A DNA stretch of 64,000 nt from Flammeovirgaceae bacterium. GTDB taxonomy: Bacteria; Bacteroidota; Bacteroidia; Cytophagales; Cyclobacteriaceae. Of this stretch, positions 30,217 through 41,586 are shown piece by piece. Under the pieces are notes generated by a model. The model was given only the letters and a program-made list of their open reading frames with translations. It ran no database searches and had not been told where the DNA came from. Location of the stretch: the NCBI GenBank assembly GCA_016709845.1, contig JADJMA010000015.1:1-64000 (forward strand), in the 5' to 3' direction. Position 1 is the first letter of the stretch. Each line of letters begins with the position of its first letter. Both the position numbers and the translations under genes were made by a program.

Positions 30217-31555
30217 CTAAATCCCCGTATAATTAAACGGACTAATCTTTTTCAATTCAGTTTTTAGATCGGCTTTTATTTCAAGTCCATCAATAAACGT
30301 GTGCATAGTGGCTTGCGTGATCTTTTCATTCTTTCGCGTAAGTGCTTTCAACGCTTCATAAGGATTTGGATACCCTTCTCTGCGTAGCACAGTTTGAATG
30401 GCTTCGGCTACCACAACCCAATTGTCTTCGAGGTCTTTGTCGATAGCCGATTGATTTAACTCAAGTTTTGAAATTCCTTTCTCTAAAGATTTCAGTGCTA
30501 AAAAAGTATGTGCGAGGGGCATCCCAATATTGCGCAGTACCGTAGAATCGGTAAGGTCGCGCTGCAAGCGAGAGATAGGAAGTTTGGCGGAGAGATGTTC
30601 GAATAAGGCGTTGGCCAATCCTAAATTACCTTCTGCATTTTCAAAATCAATCGGGTTTACTTTATGCGGCATAGCACTGCTGCCAATCTCACCTTCTTTT
30701 ATTTTTGTTTGAAATAATTCATGGCCACATACTGCCACACATCCCGACTAAAGTCTAGTAAGATTGTGTTAATCCTTTTCAGGTTATCAAACAGCGCTGC
30801 GAGATTATCGTAATGTTCAATTTGCGTGGTTGGGTTGCTGCGCAGCAAACCAAGTTGATTGCTTACAAAATCGTTAGCAAAATGCCCCCAGTTAATTTCC
30901 GGATAGGCCACATGGTGCGCATTGAAATTACCTGTAGCACCACCAAACTTTGCAGAGTAAGGAATGGTCTTCAGCAATTCCAATTGCTTTTGAATCCGCT
31001 CTACAAAAACATAAATTTCTTTTCCGAGCCGGGTAGGGGAAGCAGGTTGTCCATGCGTTCTTGCCAGCAAGGCAATATCTTTCCATTGCACGGATAGCAC
31101 GGTAAGTACGTTCACTAACTTATCAATGGCAGGAACAAGCCCCGCATTCATAAACTCTTTCAGCGAAAGCGGAATGGCTGTGTTGTTAATATCTTGTGAG
31201 GTAAGGCCGAAATGAATAAACTCTTTGTATTGGGAAAGATTTAGTTCATCAAATTTTTCTTCAGGAAGTATTCAACCGCTTTTACATCGTGGTTGGTTGT
31301 TTTTTCAATTTCTTTAATTGACCCGGCATCGGCTTCGCTAAAATTTTTATAAAGTCCTCGCAGTTTTGTTTCCAGGTCTTTCGAAAACCCCGAGAGTTGG
31401 GGAAGTGCATAGGTAAGGGCAATGAAATACTCAACCTCAACCCGAACCCGATACTGGATCAACCCAAATTCAGAGAAATAGGGACTGAGTGATTCGGTAG
31501 CTTTATGATAGCGACCATCGATGGGAGAAATGGCCGTCAGGGGATTTAATTGCAC
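30217..31555 (-). CDS. purB: Adenylosuccinate lyase (frameshifted)
   Basis: The reconstructed protein has about 447 residues and starts MQLNPLTAISPIDGRYHKAT. It carries the fumarase/aspartase superfamily signature GSSAMPHKVNPIDFENAEGN, which includes the catalytic serine loop. TTNHDVKAVEYFL, GLTSQDINNTAIP and LARTHGQPASPTRLGKE are the other conserved blocks of PurB. The enzyme cleaves SAICAR to AICAR and adenylosuccinate to AMP in cytoplasmic purine synthesis. Breaks near 31245, 31165 and 30720 must be sequence errors if this is the only copy, since the gene is normally essential. Confidence 0.92.
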
Positions 31556-31727
31556 GTTTTTATCTTTTGTTTGAGCCTAAAATTACTAAAATCAATTGGT
31601 AAATAGGAGTTCGGTCTAAATTCAAACGGTAGTTTTACCACCCGTCCTACACGCGTAACCACCGTAAAAAAGGAATCTGTTTAACAACTGGTTTAGCACC
31701 CCAATGTATTTATTTTTGCGACCGCTT

Positions 31728-34055
31728 ATGCACTTACGGTTTCTTAAAATTTTAACAGTCGCCCTTTTACTAAACGGCTCATTTTGTTTTGCACAAAACA
31801 AACAGGGTACCGGGCTATCTATTAGCCGCGCTAATTCAGTCATTACTATTGATGGCGTATTGGATGAAGAAGCCTGGGCTACAGCCGGAGTTGCCAGCAA
31901 TTTTTTCTTAACTATCCGGTAGATTCACTAGCACCTTCTTTTCAAACCGAAGCCCGGCTTACATTTGATGATGATTTTTTTACGTTTCGTTTGTTTGCTT
32001 TGATGACAGCCGACCCACAGTGGTTCAATCGCTTCGCAGAGATTTTGAATGGTCGCTGAATGATAATGTGGGTATTTACCTCGATCCTTATAATGATTTT
32101 ACCAACGGATTTTTTTTTGGAATTAGCCCCTATGGGGTACAGCGCGAGGGCTTGATATCAGGGGGCGGCAAAGGCGATGATGGTTATAATATTAACTGGG
32201 ATAACAAGTGGTACTCGGCCGTAAGACGATTAGAAGATAGATGGATTGCAGAGATCGCTATTCCATTTAAATCAATTCGCTACAACCAAAAGGAATTAGT
32301 ATGGAATGTTAATTTCATTCGCCAGGATTTAAAGCGTAATGAAGTATCGAGTTGGATTGCAACGCCTATTCAATTTTTTCCCTCTTCGCTAGCTTGGACG
32401 GGTAAAATGAATTGGCAAGGTCCAGCACCCCATGCCGGAACAAATATTTCAATCATTCCGTATGCTATTGCATCCACATCAAAAGATAATGAAAGTGGAA
32501 CAAGTGAGAATAAACTCAACGGAGGTTTTGATGCGAAGGTGGGCATTACACCGTCTTTAAATCTCGACCTGACTGTGAACCCGGATTTCTCCACCGTGGA
32601 GGTGGATAAACAAATCATTAACCTTACCCGATTTGAATTTCAGTTTCCGGAACGCAGACAATTTTTTTTAGAGAACAGTGATCTTTTTTCTGCTCCCGGA
32701 TTTGGTTCTATCACGCAGCCTTTTTTTTCGCGCAGGATTGGATTGGCTTCTGATACGGTGGGAAACCTTAAACAAGTTCCCATTCTATATGGCGCAAGAA
32801 TCAGTGGAAAGCTTGGACCTAAATGGCGTGTTGGTCTTATGAATTTGCAAACCAAGGAAACTATGTCGCTGGGGTTACCTGCGCAAAATTATTCGGTGGG
32901 TGTTTTACAAAAGCAGGTTTTAGCTCGTTCGAATTTTGATGTCTTTGTCGTAAACAAGCAATCGCTGGATTTATCTGAGTATGATCCTACAAAATTTTAT
33001 CACGAAACTCTGGTAAAGGAAGTTTGGAATGGTTCTGATACTGTACCGCAGCTCAATACCTATAATCGGGTTGTGAGGACCGATTTTAATTTTATTACCG
33101 TGAATAACAAATGGGGAGGCAAAGCCTATTATCATTATTCATTTGCTAGTTTTTCTGATAGGGATGCTTATTCAGCCGGAGGTTATGCTTCGTATAGTAC
33201 CCGAACAATATTTTTAGAGACTGGCTTTATTGCGTTAGGAAAAATTTTAATGCCGAATCCGGGTTCGTGCCGAACACAGCCGTGTATCCAGGATCCGTAG
33301 GTGCTGTATTGAATGGTGAATATAAAATTTATCAAAAATCCGGACCCATTGTTGTTATGTCTCCGGGGGTTTCATATGATATCAACTACCTGCCAGATGG
33401 TACACTCACCGATAGAAATGTTTCGTTGAAGTATTCTATAAAGTTTAGAAACACAGCTATGCTAATAGCTACAGGTAAGAACATTTTTCAGAAGCTTCCT
33501 CAGGATTTTGATGTATTGGACCCAGAGGGAGATTCAACGCTCTTAAAAGGGGAGGAGTATAATTGGAATGAGTTTAGAGTAGAGTTTACATCCAATACCC
33601 GAAGTTTATTTACCTACGCACTTTCAACAAGCGGAGGTGAATTTTACAATGGTAATCGGATTAGTGTAGCGGGCTTGCTATCCTATCGGTTTCAACCCTT
33701 TGGAAGTATATCGCTGGCAGCTGATTACAATCATATTATACTACCCCCAGAATACGGAACGGCTACCTTTTTATTATTGAGCCCCCGATTGGATCTAACG
33801 TTTACAGATAAATTGTTTCTTACCACGTTTGTTCAATATAACGACCGGTACGACAATGTTAATTTAAATGCAAGATTTCAATGGCGTTACAAACCCGCCT
33901 CCGATTTCTTTATTGTTTACACTGAAAATTACTTTGCGGAAGTATTTACTAGCAAAAACAGAGCTTTAGTTCTTAAATTTACTTATTGGCTGAATCTTTA
34001 CAAGCTTGAGTATATAGTCATGAGTCGTTTAGTAAATAGTTGTGATCGTCTATAG
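31728..34055 (+). CDS. DUF5916 outer-membrane protein with CBM9-like N-terminus (frameshifted)
   Basis: ATG 31728 gives a signal peptide (MHLRFLKILTVALLLNGSFC). Residues 25-200 form the carbohydrate-binding family 9-like domain (ITIDGVLDEEAWATAGVASN, YLDPYNDFTNGFFFGISPYG). Next is the DUF5916 beta-rich domain with LTVNPDFSTVEVDKQIINLT and FPERRQFFLENSDLF. A predicted barrel end carries FKLTYWL-like LVLKFTYWLNL. Such proteins are predicted outer-membrane barrels; the substrate is unknown. Breaks fall near 31910, 31990 and 33265. The residues after YWLNL probably read past a lost stop. It is a paralogue of 42779-44727. Confidence 0.8.
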
Positions 34056-34108
34056 ATCGGTCAAGACTGACTTAATACTCTAATTACTATGTACTCAATA
34101 CTTTGTCC

Positions 34109-34116
34109 TACCTTTG
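34109..34116 (+). promoter_or_regulatory. Bacteroidota -7 box (TACCTTTG)
   Basis: TACCTTTG matches the TAnnTTTG consensus and lies 24 bases before the ATG of the PaaE-like gene. No clear -33 TTG is visible at the expected distance. Confidence 0.55.
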
Positions 34117-34139
34117 TAGCTACACAACTATTAGATAAA

Positions 34140-35260
34140 ATGGCATTTGGATTTTTTAAAAGAGCGATAAAAAGGCTGCACCCACCCAGGGAGGAGGTCC
34201 GCATTATTTTGATTTAAATATTTTGGAAATTATTCAGGAAACAAAAGATGCAATTAGCCTTGTATTTGAGCAGCCCGAAAATAAAATCACCTATAAACCC
34301 GGGCAATTCTTAACACTCATTATTTCTGTATCGGGAAAGGAAGTACGGAGAGCCTATTCATTAAATTCTTCACCCTTTACGGATGAGCATTTATCCGTTA
34401 CGGTTAAACGCGTGGACAACGGGTTAATGTCAAATTGGCTTCCTGAAAATCTGAAGGTGGGGAGTACGGTAAAAGTAATGGCACCTACCGGCCATTTCAC
34501 AACCGAATATAAAAAGGAAAACAAACGTCATCTTATAATGTTTGCGGGTGGCTCGGGCATCACGCCCATGATGTCATTAATTAAGAGTACACTTACCCAA
34601 GAGCCGGAAAGTATTTGCTCACTTATTTATTGCAATCGCGATATTGACAGTATCATCTTTAAAGATCAGTTTGAAAAACTTCAAACCACGCATGCAGGCC
34701 GGCTGCATGTAATTCATGTGCTTGATAATGCACCCATGAACTGGCAGGGTTATTCAGGATTGCTGAATCATGATATGCTTACTAAACTTTTTGAGCGTAT
34801 TCCGGATTGGGGTCTTGATAAGACAACGTATTTGATGTGTGGCCCTGAAGGAATGATGAAGAATGTAGACACGTTATTAGCCGCACGCAACATTCCGAAA
34901 GAAAAAACATTTAAGGAGAGCTTTGTGCTGGGCACTATCGATAAGGATAGTAAGAAGGAAGTGGCAGTGACTGCAGGCGAGAAGAAAGATCGTGAAGTGA
35001 CAATTCGTTATGATGGGCAAGAATACAAAATAATGGTTGCCCCGGATCATACTATATTAGAAACTGCTCTTGATCAGGGAATTGATTTACCTTATTCCTG
35101 CCAAAGTGGTTTGTGCACAGCATGTCGGGGTAAAGCATTATCTGGTAAAGTGAAACTTGATGAAGAAGAAGGCTTATCGCAATCTGAAAAAGCCGAAGGC
35201 TATGTACTTACCTGCGTGGGTCATCCTATGACGGATGATGTGGTGATTGAGATTGGATAA
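34140..35260 (+). CDS. paaE: PaaE-like ferredoxin-NADP reductase (2Fe-2S)
   Basis: ATG 34140 (MAFGFFKR) needs one or two frame corrections before 34223; from there the frame is clean. Three domains follow in order. The FAD-binding domain has RRAYSLNSSP. The NAD(P)-binding domain has MFAGGSGITPMMSLIKS and YLMCGPEGMM. The C-terminal plant-type 2Fe-2S domain has CQSGLCTACRGKA and a distal LTCVGHP cysteine (Cys-x4-Cys-x2-Cys...Cys). In the phenylacetate pathway this protein passes electrons from NADPH to the PaaAC di-iron oxygenase. Here it is 13 kb from paaABCD, so service to another oxygenase, such as the AlkB-like enzyme, is also possible. Confidence 0.82.
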
Positions 35261-35306
35261 CTGGTTCCTGGATACTGGTCGCTGGTTTCCAGTATCCAGG
35301 AACCAG
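35261..35306. terminator. Strong bidirectional hairpin terminator
   Basis: The 18-bp perfect inverted repeat CTGGTTCCTGGATACTGG / CCAGTATCCAGGAACCAG encloses a 10-base loop. It starts right after the paaE-like stop and ends 18 bases before the stop of the convergent serine hydrolase. T-rich sequence follows (TCATCATTTTATTTATT). Confidence 0.8.
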
Positions 35307-35324
35307 TATCATCATTTTATTTAT

Positions 35325-36819
35325 TTATTTATTAGATCTGGTAAACTCCATCCCCTCAAGTGATACCGATTGAATCTTGCCAGAAGGACTTGTTTCAAAC
35401 GTAGCTGAAGTTTGGCCCCACCAACGCTTTTCATAGTAACCCCGAAACGTATCGTAATTCCAATGAGCTAAGGTTGCCTTAGCTGTATTATTTAAGTTGA
35501 AGAATAAAGCATTATTCCTTAGGGTTACAACTAGTTCTCCATAAAGTGTATCGGTGTAGGTGCCTTCATAGTGTGCTAAAGGATGCGAGGGTGAAGTTCC
35601 CGTTACTCGAGTCGCTTCCACTTTTTTTCAGCGGCATCTCCAGTGGCAAATAATTTTTGTACAACGAATTGAAATCAGCACTCCAATCTTGGGTTCCGCC
35701 CAAGGCAAAATGATCAAAGGCTTTAAACATCAAGGCGTGTCGAACTTCAGCATGATCTAAATTACCAAAAACATAGATCGCTAATTTTTCGCTGGGCAAT
35801 TGCGCGTGAATGGCGGTTTCTCCTGCGAGACTTCCGGTATGGAAATTTACCTTTCTGCCTTTATAATCTTGTTGGAACCAGCCAAATCCATAGGTTGTCC
35901 AATTTGGTTTAGTTAGTTGAGCAGTAGGATAGAACTGACTGGCTGTTACCATTACCTGCGGTTTAAAAATTTCGTTCCAGGTTGCAGCTTGTACCAAACG
36001 GCCGCCCGCATATTTACTGCTATCCAACATGCACATGGCCCATTTTGCCATGTCATCGGCACATGACCATACGCTTCCGGCTGGTCCAATTTCATCCGCA
36101 TTGGTGCGTTCAATAACGGTAATTTTATTATCAACGAAATAATGGGGTTGCGATTGATTCTCATCTTTCACCCGACTAAGTAGAGGAAATGTGCGGGTCA
36201 TGGTCAAAGGATCGAAAATTCTTTTTTGAATAAATGTTTCCCATGGCATGCCACTCACTTTCTCAATTACCTTTCCGGCAGCGAGATAAAAAATATTTTG
36301 GTAGATAAAACTGGAACGCAATGAGTAACTCGGCTCTACCATTTTCATTTTAGCCAGAACTTCATCAGAAGGAATATTCATAATGCTCCACAGAAAATCG
36401 GCATTGCCAACGCCTGAGTTGTGGGTAAGCAAATCCCGTATTTTAAGTTCGCGGGTAACGTAAGGATCGTACAATTGAAAGCCGGGTAAATAATTAATAA
36501 CGGGGTCATCCCACTTTACTTTGCCTTCATCCACCAGCATACCCAAACAGGTGGCTGTCATGGCCTTTGTCGTAGAGGCGCAAGCAAACAGCGTCTTTGA
36601 ATCCACTGCCTGATTCGTTCCTAGTTGGCGAACTCCATATCCTTTGCTGAGAATAACCTTTCCATCTTTCACAACAGTAACCGCAAGACCTGGAATCTCA
36701 TAAAGCTTTCGTGAAGCTTCAATGTAAGCATCAAACTCTTTTACTTGTTGCGCAAGATTTTGTGAATGAAGGGTGAATACAAGCAGGAATAATAAGGGGA
36801 GAAGGAAAAGCTTTTTCAT
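35325..36819 (-). CDS. Serine hydrolase, class C beta-lactamase fold, with DUF3471 tail (one frameshift)
   Basis: Signal peptide MKKLFLLPLLFLLVFTLHSQ. The catalytic SxxK is S82-T-T-K85, the YxN motif is FIYQNIFY, and the third motif is FHTGSLAGE. A frame break near 35600 separates the C-terminal domain (HYEGTYTDTLYGELVVTLRN), a DUF3471-like beta domain. The total is about 497 residues. This fold covers D-aminopeptidases, esterases and peptide hydrolases as well as beta-lactamases, so resistance should not be assumed. It follows a second serine hydrolase by 14 bases on the same strand, as a likely two-gene operon. Confidence 0.83.
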
Positions 36820-36833
36820 AGATGAATTAATAT

Positions 36834-37925
36834 TTATTTATCTAACCAATTGTATTTGCTCAGCAAGTCAAGAACAGGCACCCTTTTTTCTTCCTGAGGT
36901 GTTGGAACGTTACAAAGCATAATATAGATAATTCCTTTTTCGGGGATACTTACAAAGTCGCCATAGAACCCACCTTGTGTGCCGGTATGGAAAATCATTT
37001 TATACGCTTCGGAAGTCCGTCCAATAAACCAACTATATCCGATAAACGGAGCCTCGGAACTTTTCCAGTTTGAATATTTTTTTATTTCTCTCGAGTCATC
37101 AATAATTTCTGGTGTTAAAAAGGCTGATTTACGAATGGCCAACTCATAGAGCGCCAATTCTTCCACTGTGCTCCATACGCCTCCATTGCCGGCAGCCGCA
37201 AACGTAGGCTCTTCTCCATAATCTTTTTCAATAAAACCGTCCGCTGTTTTCAGGTATGCATGCGAAACTCCGGAAGAGGGAAAGGGCCCATCGGTAATTA
37301 CACTGGCATTCATACCGGAAGGATCAAAGATTCTTGCCTTCACTTCCGCTTGCCATTTTTTACCAGTAACCTTTTCGATAATAAGCGCGAGTCCATTAAA
37401 TGCCGGGTTGGAGTATTCATAATGCGAACCCGGTTCAAAAAGTAAAGTGTCATTTAACTTGATGGGTGCAAAGTTCTCTTCATCCTTAGCGGTTAAAAGA
37501 AAAAGACTATCCAGAAATACTCTTCGGTTATCCGGCAGCCCTGACGTGTGCGTAAGCAAATGGTGAATTCGAACTTGATTAGCGATCTCCGGATTTTTGA
37601 AATCGGAGAAGTATTTAGCCAAGGAATCATTTAACGAAAGTTTACCTTCTCTGGCTAAATCCAGAATAACATTGGAAACAAAAGTTTTGGAGATAGAGCC
37701 CGTGTTGAATAAAGTTTGAGGCGTAATTTTTTCTTTCGTTGTGAGATCAACCAGCCCATATCCTTTAGAGAATACGATCTTCCCATTTTTCATAACCAAG
37801 ACGGCACCTCCGGGCGAATCTGAATTGAATGCGGAGGAAAAGAGTGTGTTTAACTCTGTTTCAAAACTTGGCTTTTCCGAACACCCCAGGGCGAAGACAA
37901 CTAATAGTATTAACCATTTATTCAT
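36834..37925 (-). CDS. Serine hydrolase lipoprotein, beta-lactamase fold
   Basis: This intact 363-residue protein has a lipoprotein signal (MNKWLILLVVFALGC, Cys15). Catalytic motifs are S77-I-S-K80 (NTGSISKTFV), YSN in YEYSNPAFNG, and HTGTQGG in the third position. It belongs to the class C-like serine hydrolases and should sit in the periplasm or on the outer membrane. It is the first gene of a pair with the hydrolase at 35325. The low-complexity block starts about 50 bases upstream, so its promoter may be missing or corrupted. Confidence 0.85.
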   Translation of the reverse strand: MNKWLILLVVFALGCSEKPSFETELNTLFSSAFNSDSPGGAVLVMKNGKIVFSKGYGLVDLTTKEKITPQTLFNTGSISKTFVSNVILDLAREGKLSLNDSLAKYFSDFKNPEIANQVRIHHLLTHTSGLPDNRRVFLDSLFLLTAKDEENFAPIKLNDTLLFEPGSHYEYSNPAFNGLALIIEKVTGKKWQAEVKARIFDPSGMNASVITDGPFPSSGVSHAYLKTADGFIEKDYGEEPTFAAAGNGGVWSTVEELALYELAIRKSAFLTPEIIDDSREIKKYSNWKSSEAPFIGYSWFIGRTSEAYKMIFHTGTQGGFYGDFVSIPEKGIIYIMLCNVPTPQEEKRVPVLDLLSKYNWLDK

Positions 37926-37971
37926 AGAATTTTAATCTGCTTTTTCAACTGGTATGGCAAGGGAATTCAAA

Positions 37972-38174
37972 GGTTTTTTTAACCCCCCCCTTCCTTCCCC
38001 CTTTTTTTTTCTTTTTCTTTAAAATAAAATCAGTTAACCGGTATAGCACATACTTTTTGGCTACGAGAATATCATAAAGTTTAACTTCCTCCTAATTGGG
38101 TTGGCCGGCCCGCGCGGGGGGGGCCCCCCCCCCAGCCCGCCCGCCGGGGCCCCCCCCGGGGGCCCGGCCCGCGG
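37972..38174. other. Low-complexity, artificial-looking block
   Basis: Positions 37972-38020 are almost only T and C runs. The piece 38021-38097 is ordinary AT-rich sequence. Then 38103-38174 is G and C except for a single A, in homopolymer blocks up to about ten bases. Nothing else in the window resembles this. It abuts a gene cut off mid-frame at 38175. An assembly gap or misjoin filled with spurious sequence is the simplest reading. Confidence 0.7.
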
Positions 38175-38381
38175 CTATAAAATCTCATTTTTAATAAACT
38201 GTTTGTAGAAATCAACATTTTCTTGTGTTACTACATTTCTGAATTCTCCGGGATGCAACCATTGTGCGTATTGCACGGGGCCTTCCTTAGCGAGGTTAAA
38301 GCTAACTTTTTTAAACTCATATTCTTTAAACGTTTTTTTTGCCTGGCGTTCGCGCCATTTATTTACAAAATAATTAAACAT
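38175..38381 (-). pseudogene. N-terminal fragment, probably FkbM-type methyltransferase
   Basis: The 68 residues start MFNYFVNKWRERQAKKTFKE. They include AQWLHPGEFRNVVTQENVDF and YKQFIKNEIL, then stop where the GC-only block begins. This resembles the region just before the IDIGAHTGDT SAM-binding loop of FkbM-family methyltransferases. The catalytic domain (about 180 residues) is missing. The truncation coincides with the artificial sequence, so the native gene is probably whole. It overlaps the preceding gene by eight bases. Confidence 0.55.
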
Positions 38382-38637
38382 GTTGTTTTTGATTAGTTCT
38401 TTTTCGTGCGATACCTACAAGAGCGACAATAGCAATGACAGACCATACCGCGTTAATAAGTGTAAAGGGGTATGCCTCTTTGTAAACACTATTGATTATT
38501 AAAAATATTGCACCCGTTAAATTTAATACTTGGAAAGTAATAGAATCTGATTTTACTTTTTGATAGCTATTAAGCGCGTAAGCGGCAATGACCTCAAAGG
38601 ATCCTACCCAGCCCAATATGGTAATAAGTAATTCCAT
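38374..38637 (-). CDS. Small membrane protein, CBU_0592-like
   Basis: The 87-residue protein starts MELLITILGWVGSFEVIAAY, with three membrane helices (about 3-21, 35-52, 57-76) and a basic tail. It resembles the CBU_0592-type family (LNSYQKVKSDSITFQVLNLT), whose function is unknown. Its stop overlaps the start of the truncated methyltransferase gene and its start is four bases after the SMP-30 gene stop, so the three look like one operon. Confidence 0.65.
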   Translation of the reverse strand: MELLITILGWVGSFEVIAAYALNSYQKVKSDSITFQVLNLTGAIFLIINSVYKEAYPFTLINAVWSVIAIVALVGIARKRTNQKQHV

Positions 38638-38641
38638 AAAT

Positions 38642-39638
38642 TTAGTTTCGCATTTTTAAACGTAACAAATACATATCCGATGTGATGTACAACGTCTTTT
38701 CATCTGGTGATAAGGCGCAGTTTGCAACTGCTTCCGGTGTTTTTATTTTTCCTAAAATAGCACCCATTTGATTGAAGATCCAGATGCCGCCAGGACCGCT
38801 GGCAAAAATATTTCCATTTCTATCGGCTTTAAGTCCATCGGGCAAACCCTTTTCCGTTGCAACATTTGATGTAGCATTGTAAAAAATGCGGCCTTGTTGC
38901 ACAGAGTCTTTGTCATTCAATTCAAACTCGTACCAGATTGCCTTTCCGGGATCGGAATTGGCGACTATGAATTTCTTTTCGCCTGGCAAAAAATAATTCC
39001 ATTAGGTCTGGTTAATGAATCAACCAGTAAAGAAACAATACCACTTGGCGAAACCCGATAAACTCCATTATATGGCTGCTCTTTTCCGGGGTCTTCATCA
39101 TTTTGCTGCCCAAGCCCGTAGGGTGGATCAGTAAAATATAAATCGCCATTGTTTCGGTAAACGGCATCATTCGGACTGCTCAATCGCTTTCCTTGGTATG
39201 TTGAAGCTACCGTACTAAAATTCGGAGCCGGATTATCAAGTGACGAATTCATTTTAGCAATTCTACGATCACCATGCTGCCATAAGATTAAAGAATCATT
39301 GTGATTGATTAATCCGTTTGATCCCGGTTCGTGTGAGGTAGTTTCAGTTCCTGTAAAGCCGGAATGAGTTAAATAAAGATCTACACCCTTTTCTGCAGTC
39401 CATTTGTAAATAATGTTTTTAGGGACATCTGAAAAAGGAGCATGTTTTCTTTCTCAACCCAAACAGGACCCTCACTCCACTCAAAACCTTCGCCAATAAT
39501 TTCAATGGTTGCACTGGCCGAAATCAGCTTGTCAAGCCCGGCATCTATGCGCTCAATACTGCCTACGGTTTTTGATTCTCTGGTTGTACAGGCAGCTAGT
39601 AAAACAGCCAGGAATACTATGGATCTCATCGGTTTCAA
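38642..39638 (-). CDS. SMP-30/gluconolactonase-family lipoprotein (frameshifted)
   Basis: Lipoprotein signal MKPMRSIVFLAVLLAAC. The six-bladed propeller shows the SMP-30 metal-site segments GFEWSEGPVW (Glu ligand), LSSPNDAVY...LYFTDPPYG (Asn and Asp), and LTRPNGIIF. The reconstructed length is about 332 residues, with breaks near 39400, 39255 and 38985. Family members hydrolyse sugar lactones using a divalent metal. The true substrate is not readable. Periplasmic or outer-membrane location is inferred from the signal. Confidence 0.8.
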
Positions 39639-39839
39639 TTTTGCGATGGAAGTTAATAAAAAGATTGGATTATGGGTTTCTTATTAATTTCGGGAGGAAT
39701 TCGGGTTCGAATTCTTTTGTCTTCAATGTGAATGGTAAAGCTTGCAGGGTGATTAAAAGTTGGCAAGAAGACATGTCTGGTGTAGGAAGATAGTTAGATA
39801 GTAGGAGCTGGGTGGTCAAATATCTTAGTTATTACTATT

Positions 39840-41586
39840 TTGCCAACAAATATGTTTGCTATGCCTGAGACAATAGAGATACCCCAACGACCGCAACGTA
39901 AGTTTTTACCCGAGCAATTTGAAATAAGTACCTGGGAGACTTTAAAGCCTTATTTTGAGGATCTCCTTTCCAGACCTATCGAAAACAGCAAAGCACTAAG
40001 ACATTGGCTTGATGATCGGAGCGAACTCGAATCCGTTATCAGTGAAGATGTGGGTTGGCGCTATATTAAAATGACTTGCTATACCGACAATGAATTATAT
40101 AGTAAGCGCTATCAGGATTTTGTGGAAAATATTCAGCCTCACATGGCACCTTTCTCGGATCTGCTCAACAAGAGATTAGCGGCATCACCATTTTTACAAA
40201 CACTGGAGTCAGAGCCCGGCTTCTCTATCTTAATAAGAAACGTAAAGAAGGATATTGAATTATTTCGCGAAGCGAACATTCCGCTATTCACTAAAATCAA
40301 TACCGAAACTCAAAAGTATGGACAGTTGTCAGGCGCTATGACGGTGAACATTAATGGGAAAGGAATTAACCTTGCAACAGGCAGGTGTTATTTTACAATC
40401 CACTGAGCGTACCAAACGTGAACAAGTTTATAGAAAGATAGCCGAACGCAGGAGCAAGGACAACGTAGTTCTTGATGAATTATTTTCAACCCTGATTTCG
40501 CTCCGCCATCAGGTAGCGCTTAACGCGGACATGCAGAATTTTCGCGATTATATGTTTAAGTCGTACGGTAGGTTTGATTATACGCCTCAGGATTGTTTCA
40601 ATTTTCATGAGGCCATAGCGAGTGAAGTTGTCCCTATTTTGAATGATCTTAGTCTTGAGCGGAAGCAACAATTAAAAGTACCTGATCTTCGTCCTTGGGA
40701 TAAAGCGGTTGATCCGTTAGGTCGTGAACCGCTTAAGGCTTTTGAAAATGGAAAAGATCTTACCGAAAAATCGATAGAAAGTTTTAAGAGATTGGATCCA
40801 TTTCTGGGTCAATGTCTTTCGATCATGAAGGAGATGGGACATCTTGACCTCGAATCCAGGAAGGGAAAAGCACCGGGAGGATATAATTATCCGTTAAGTG
40901 AAATTGGTGTACCCTTTATTTTTATGAACGCGACTTCTACGATGCGTGATATGACTACCATTATGCACGAGGGTGGCCATGCGGTTCATAATTTTCTAAC
41001 CAAAGATCTTCCCCTGGCAGATTTCAAATCTCCGCCTATGGAAGTAGCTGAACTGGCATCGATGTCAATGGAATTAATTTCGATGGATACGTGGGATATT
41101 TTCTTTCCTAACGCAGAGGATTTGAGGCGTGCAAAACGTGAGCAGTTAGAAGATATTATCGAAACCTTGCCCTGGGTAGCTACCATCGATCAGTTTCAAC
41201 ACGGCCTTTACGAGAACCCCAATCATACTTCTGAAGAACGCACACAACTCTGGAATAACGTGCTGGCACGTTTTTCCGACTCCGTTACCGATTGGAGTGG
41301 ATTGGAGGCTAATCGGGATACGATGTGGCAGAAACAACTTCATTTGTATGAAGTGCCTTTTTATTATATAGAGTATGGAATGGCGCAACTCGGTGCCATT
41401 GCGCTATGGCGTAACTATAAACAGAATAATCAAAAAGGATTACAGAGCTACATGAATGCGCTCAAGCTCGGAAACTTAACGACCATTCCTGAAATTTATA
41501 AGGCAGCCGATATCAAATTTGATTTCAGTAGAGCCTACATTAAAGAATTGATGGATTTTGTAAAAGAAGAATACGTGAGAATTTAA
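39840..41586 (+). CDS. M3-family zinc oligopeptidase (one frameshift)
   Basis: The gene reads MPETIEIPQRPQRKFLPEQF from ATG 39861; the upstream ATG at 39840 is also possible. A break near 40375 joins NGKGINLATG to LTLQQAGVILQS. The catalytic zinc motif is HEGGH (MTTIMHEGGHAVHNFL), with the downstream glutamate expected in MEVAELASMSMELISM. The length of about 575 residues and absence of a signal peptide fit cytoplasmic oligoendopeptidase F-like enzymes, which degrade short peptides. The stop overlaps the convergent MarR gene by four bases. Confidence 0.85.

Noticed and set aside
30217..31555. purB as a pseudogene
   Set aside because: All conserved blocks are present in order and the gene is normally essential and single-copy. 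The breaks fit sequence errors seen throughout the window.
35325..37925. Antibiotic-resistance beta-lactamases
   Set aside because: SxxK/YxN/HTG motifs define the fold only. The DUF3471 tail and the lipoprotein signal fit peptidase or esterase-type serine hydrolases, so no resistance call is made.
38098..38175. GC-rich block as a regulatory element, G-quadruplex or origin
   Set aside because: The homopolymer-like composition, coincidence with a truncated gene, and similar T/C runs 100 bases away point to an artefact.
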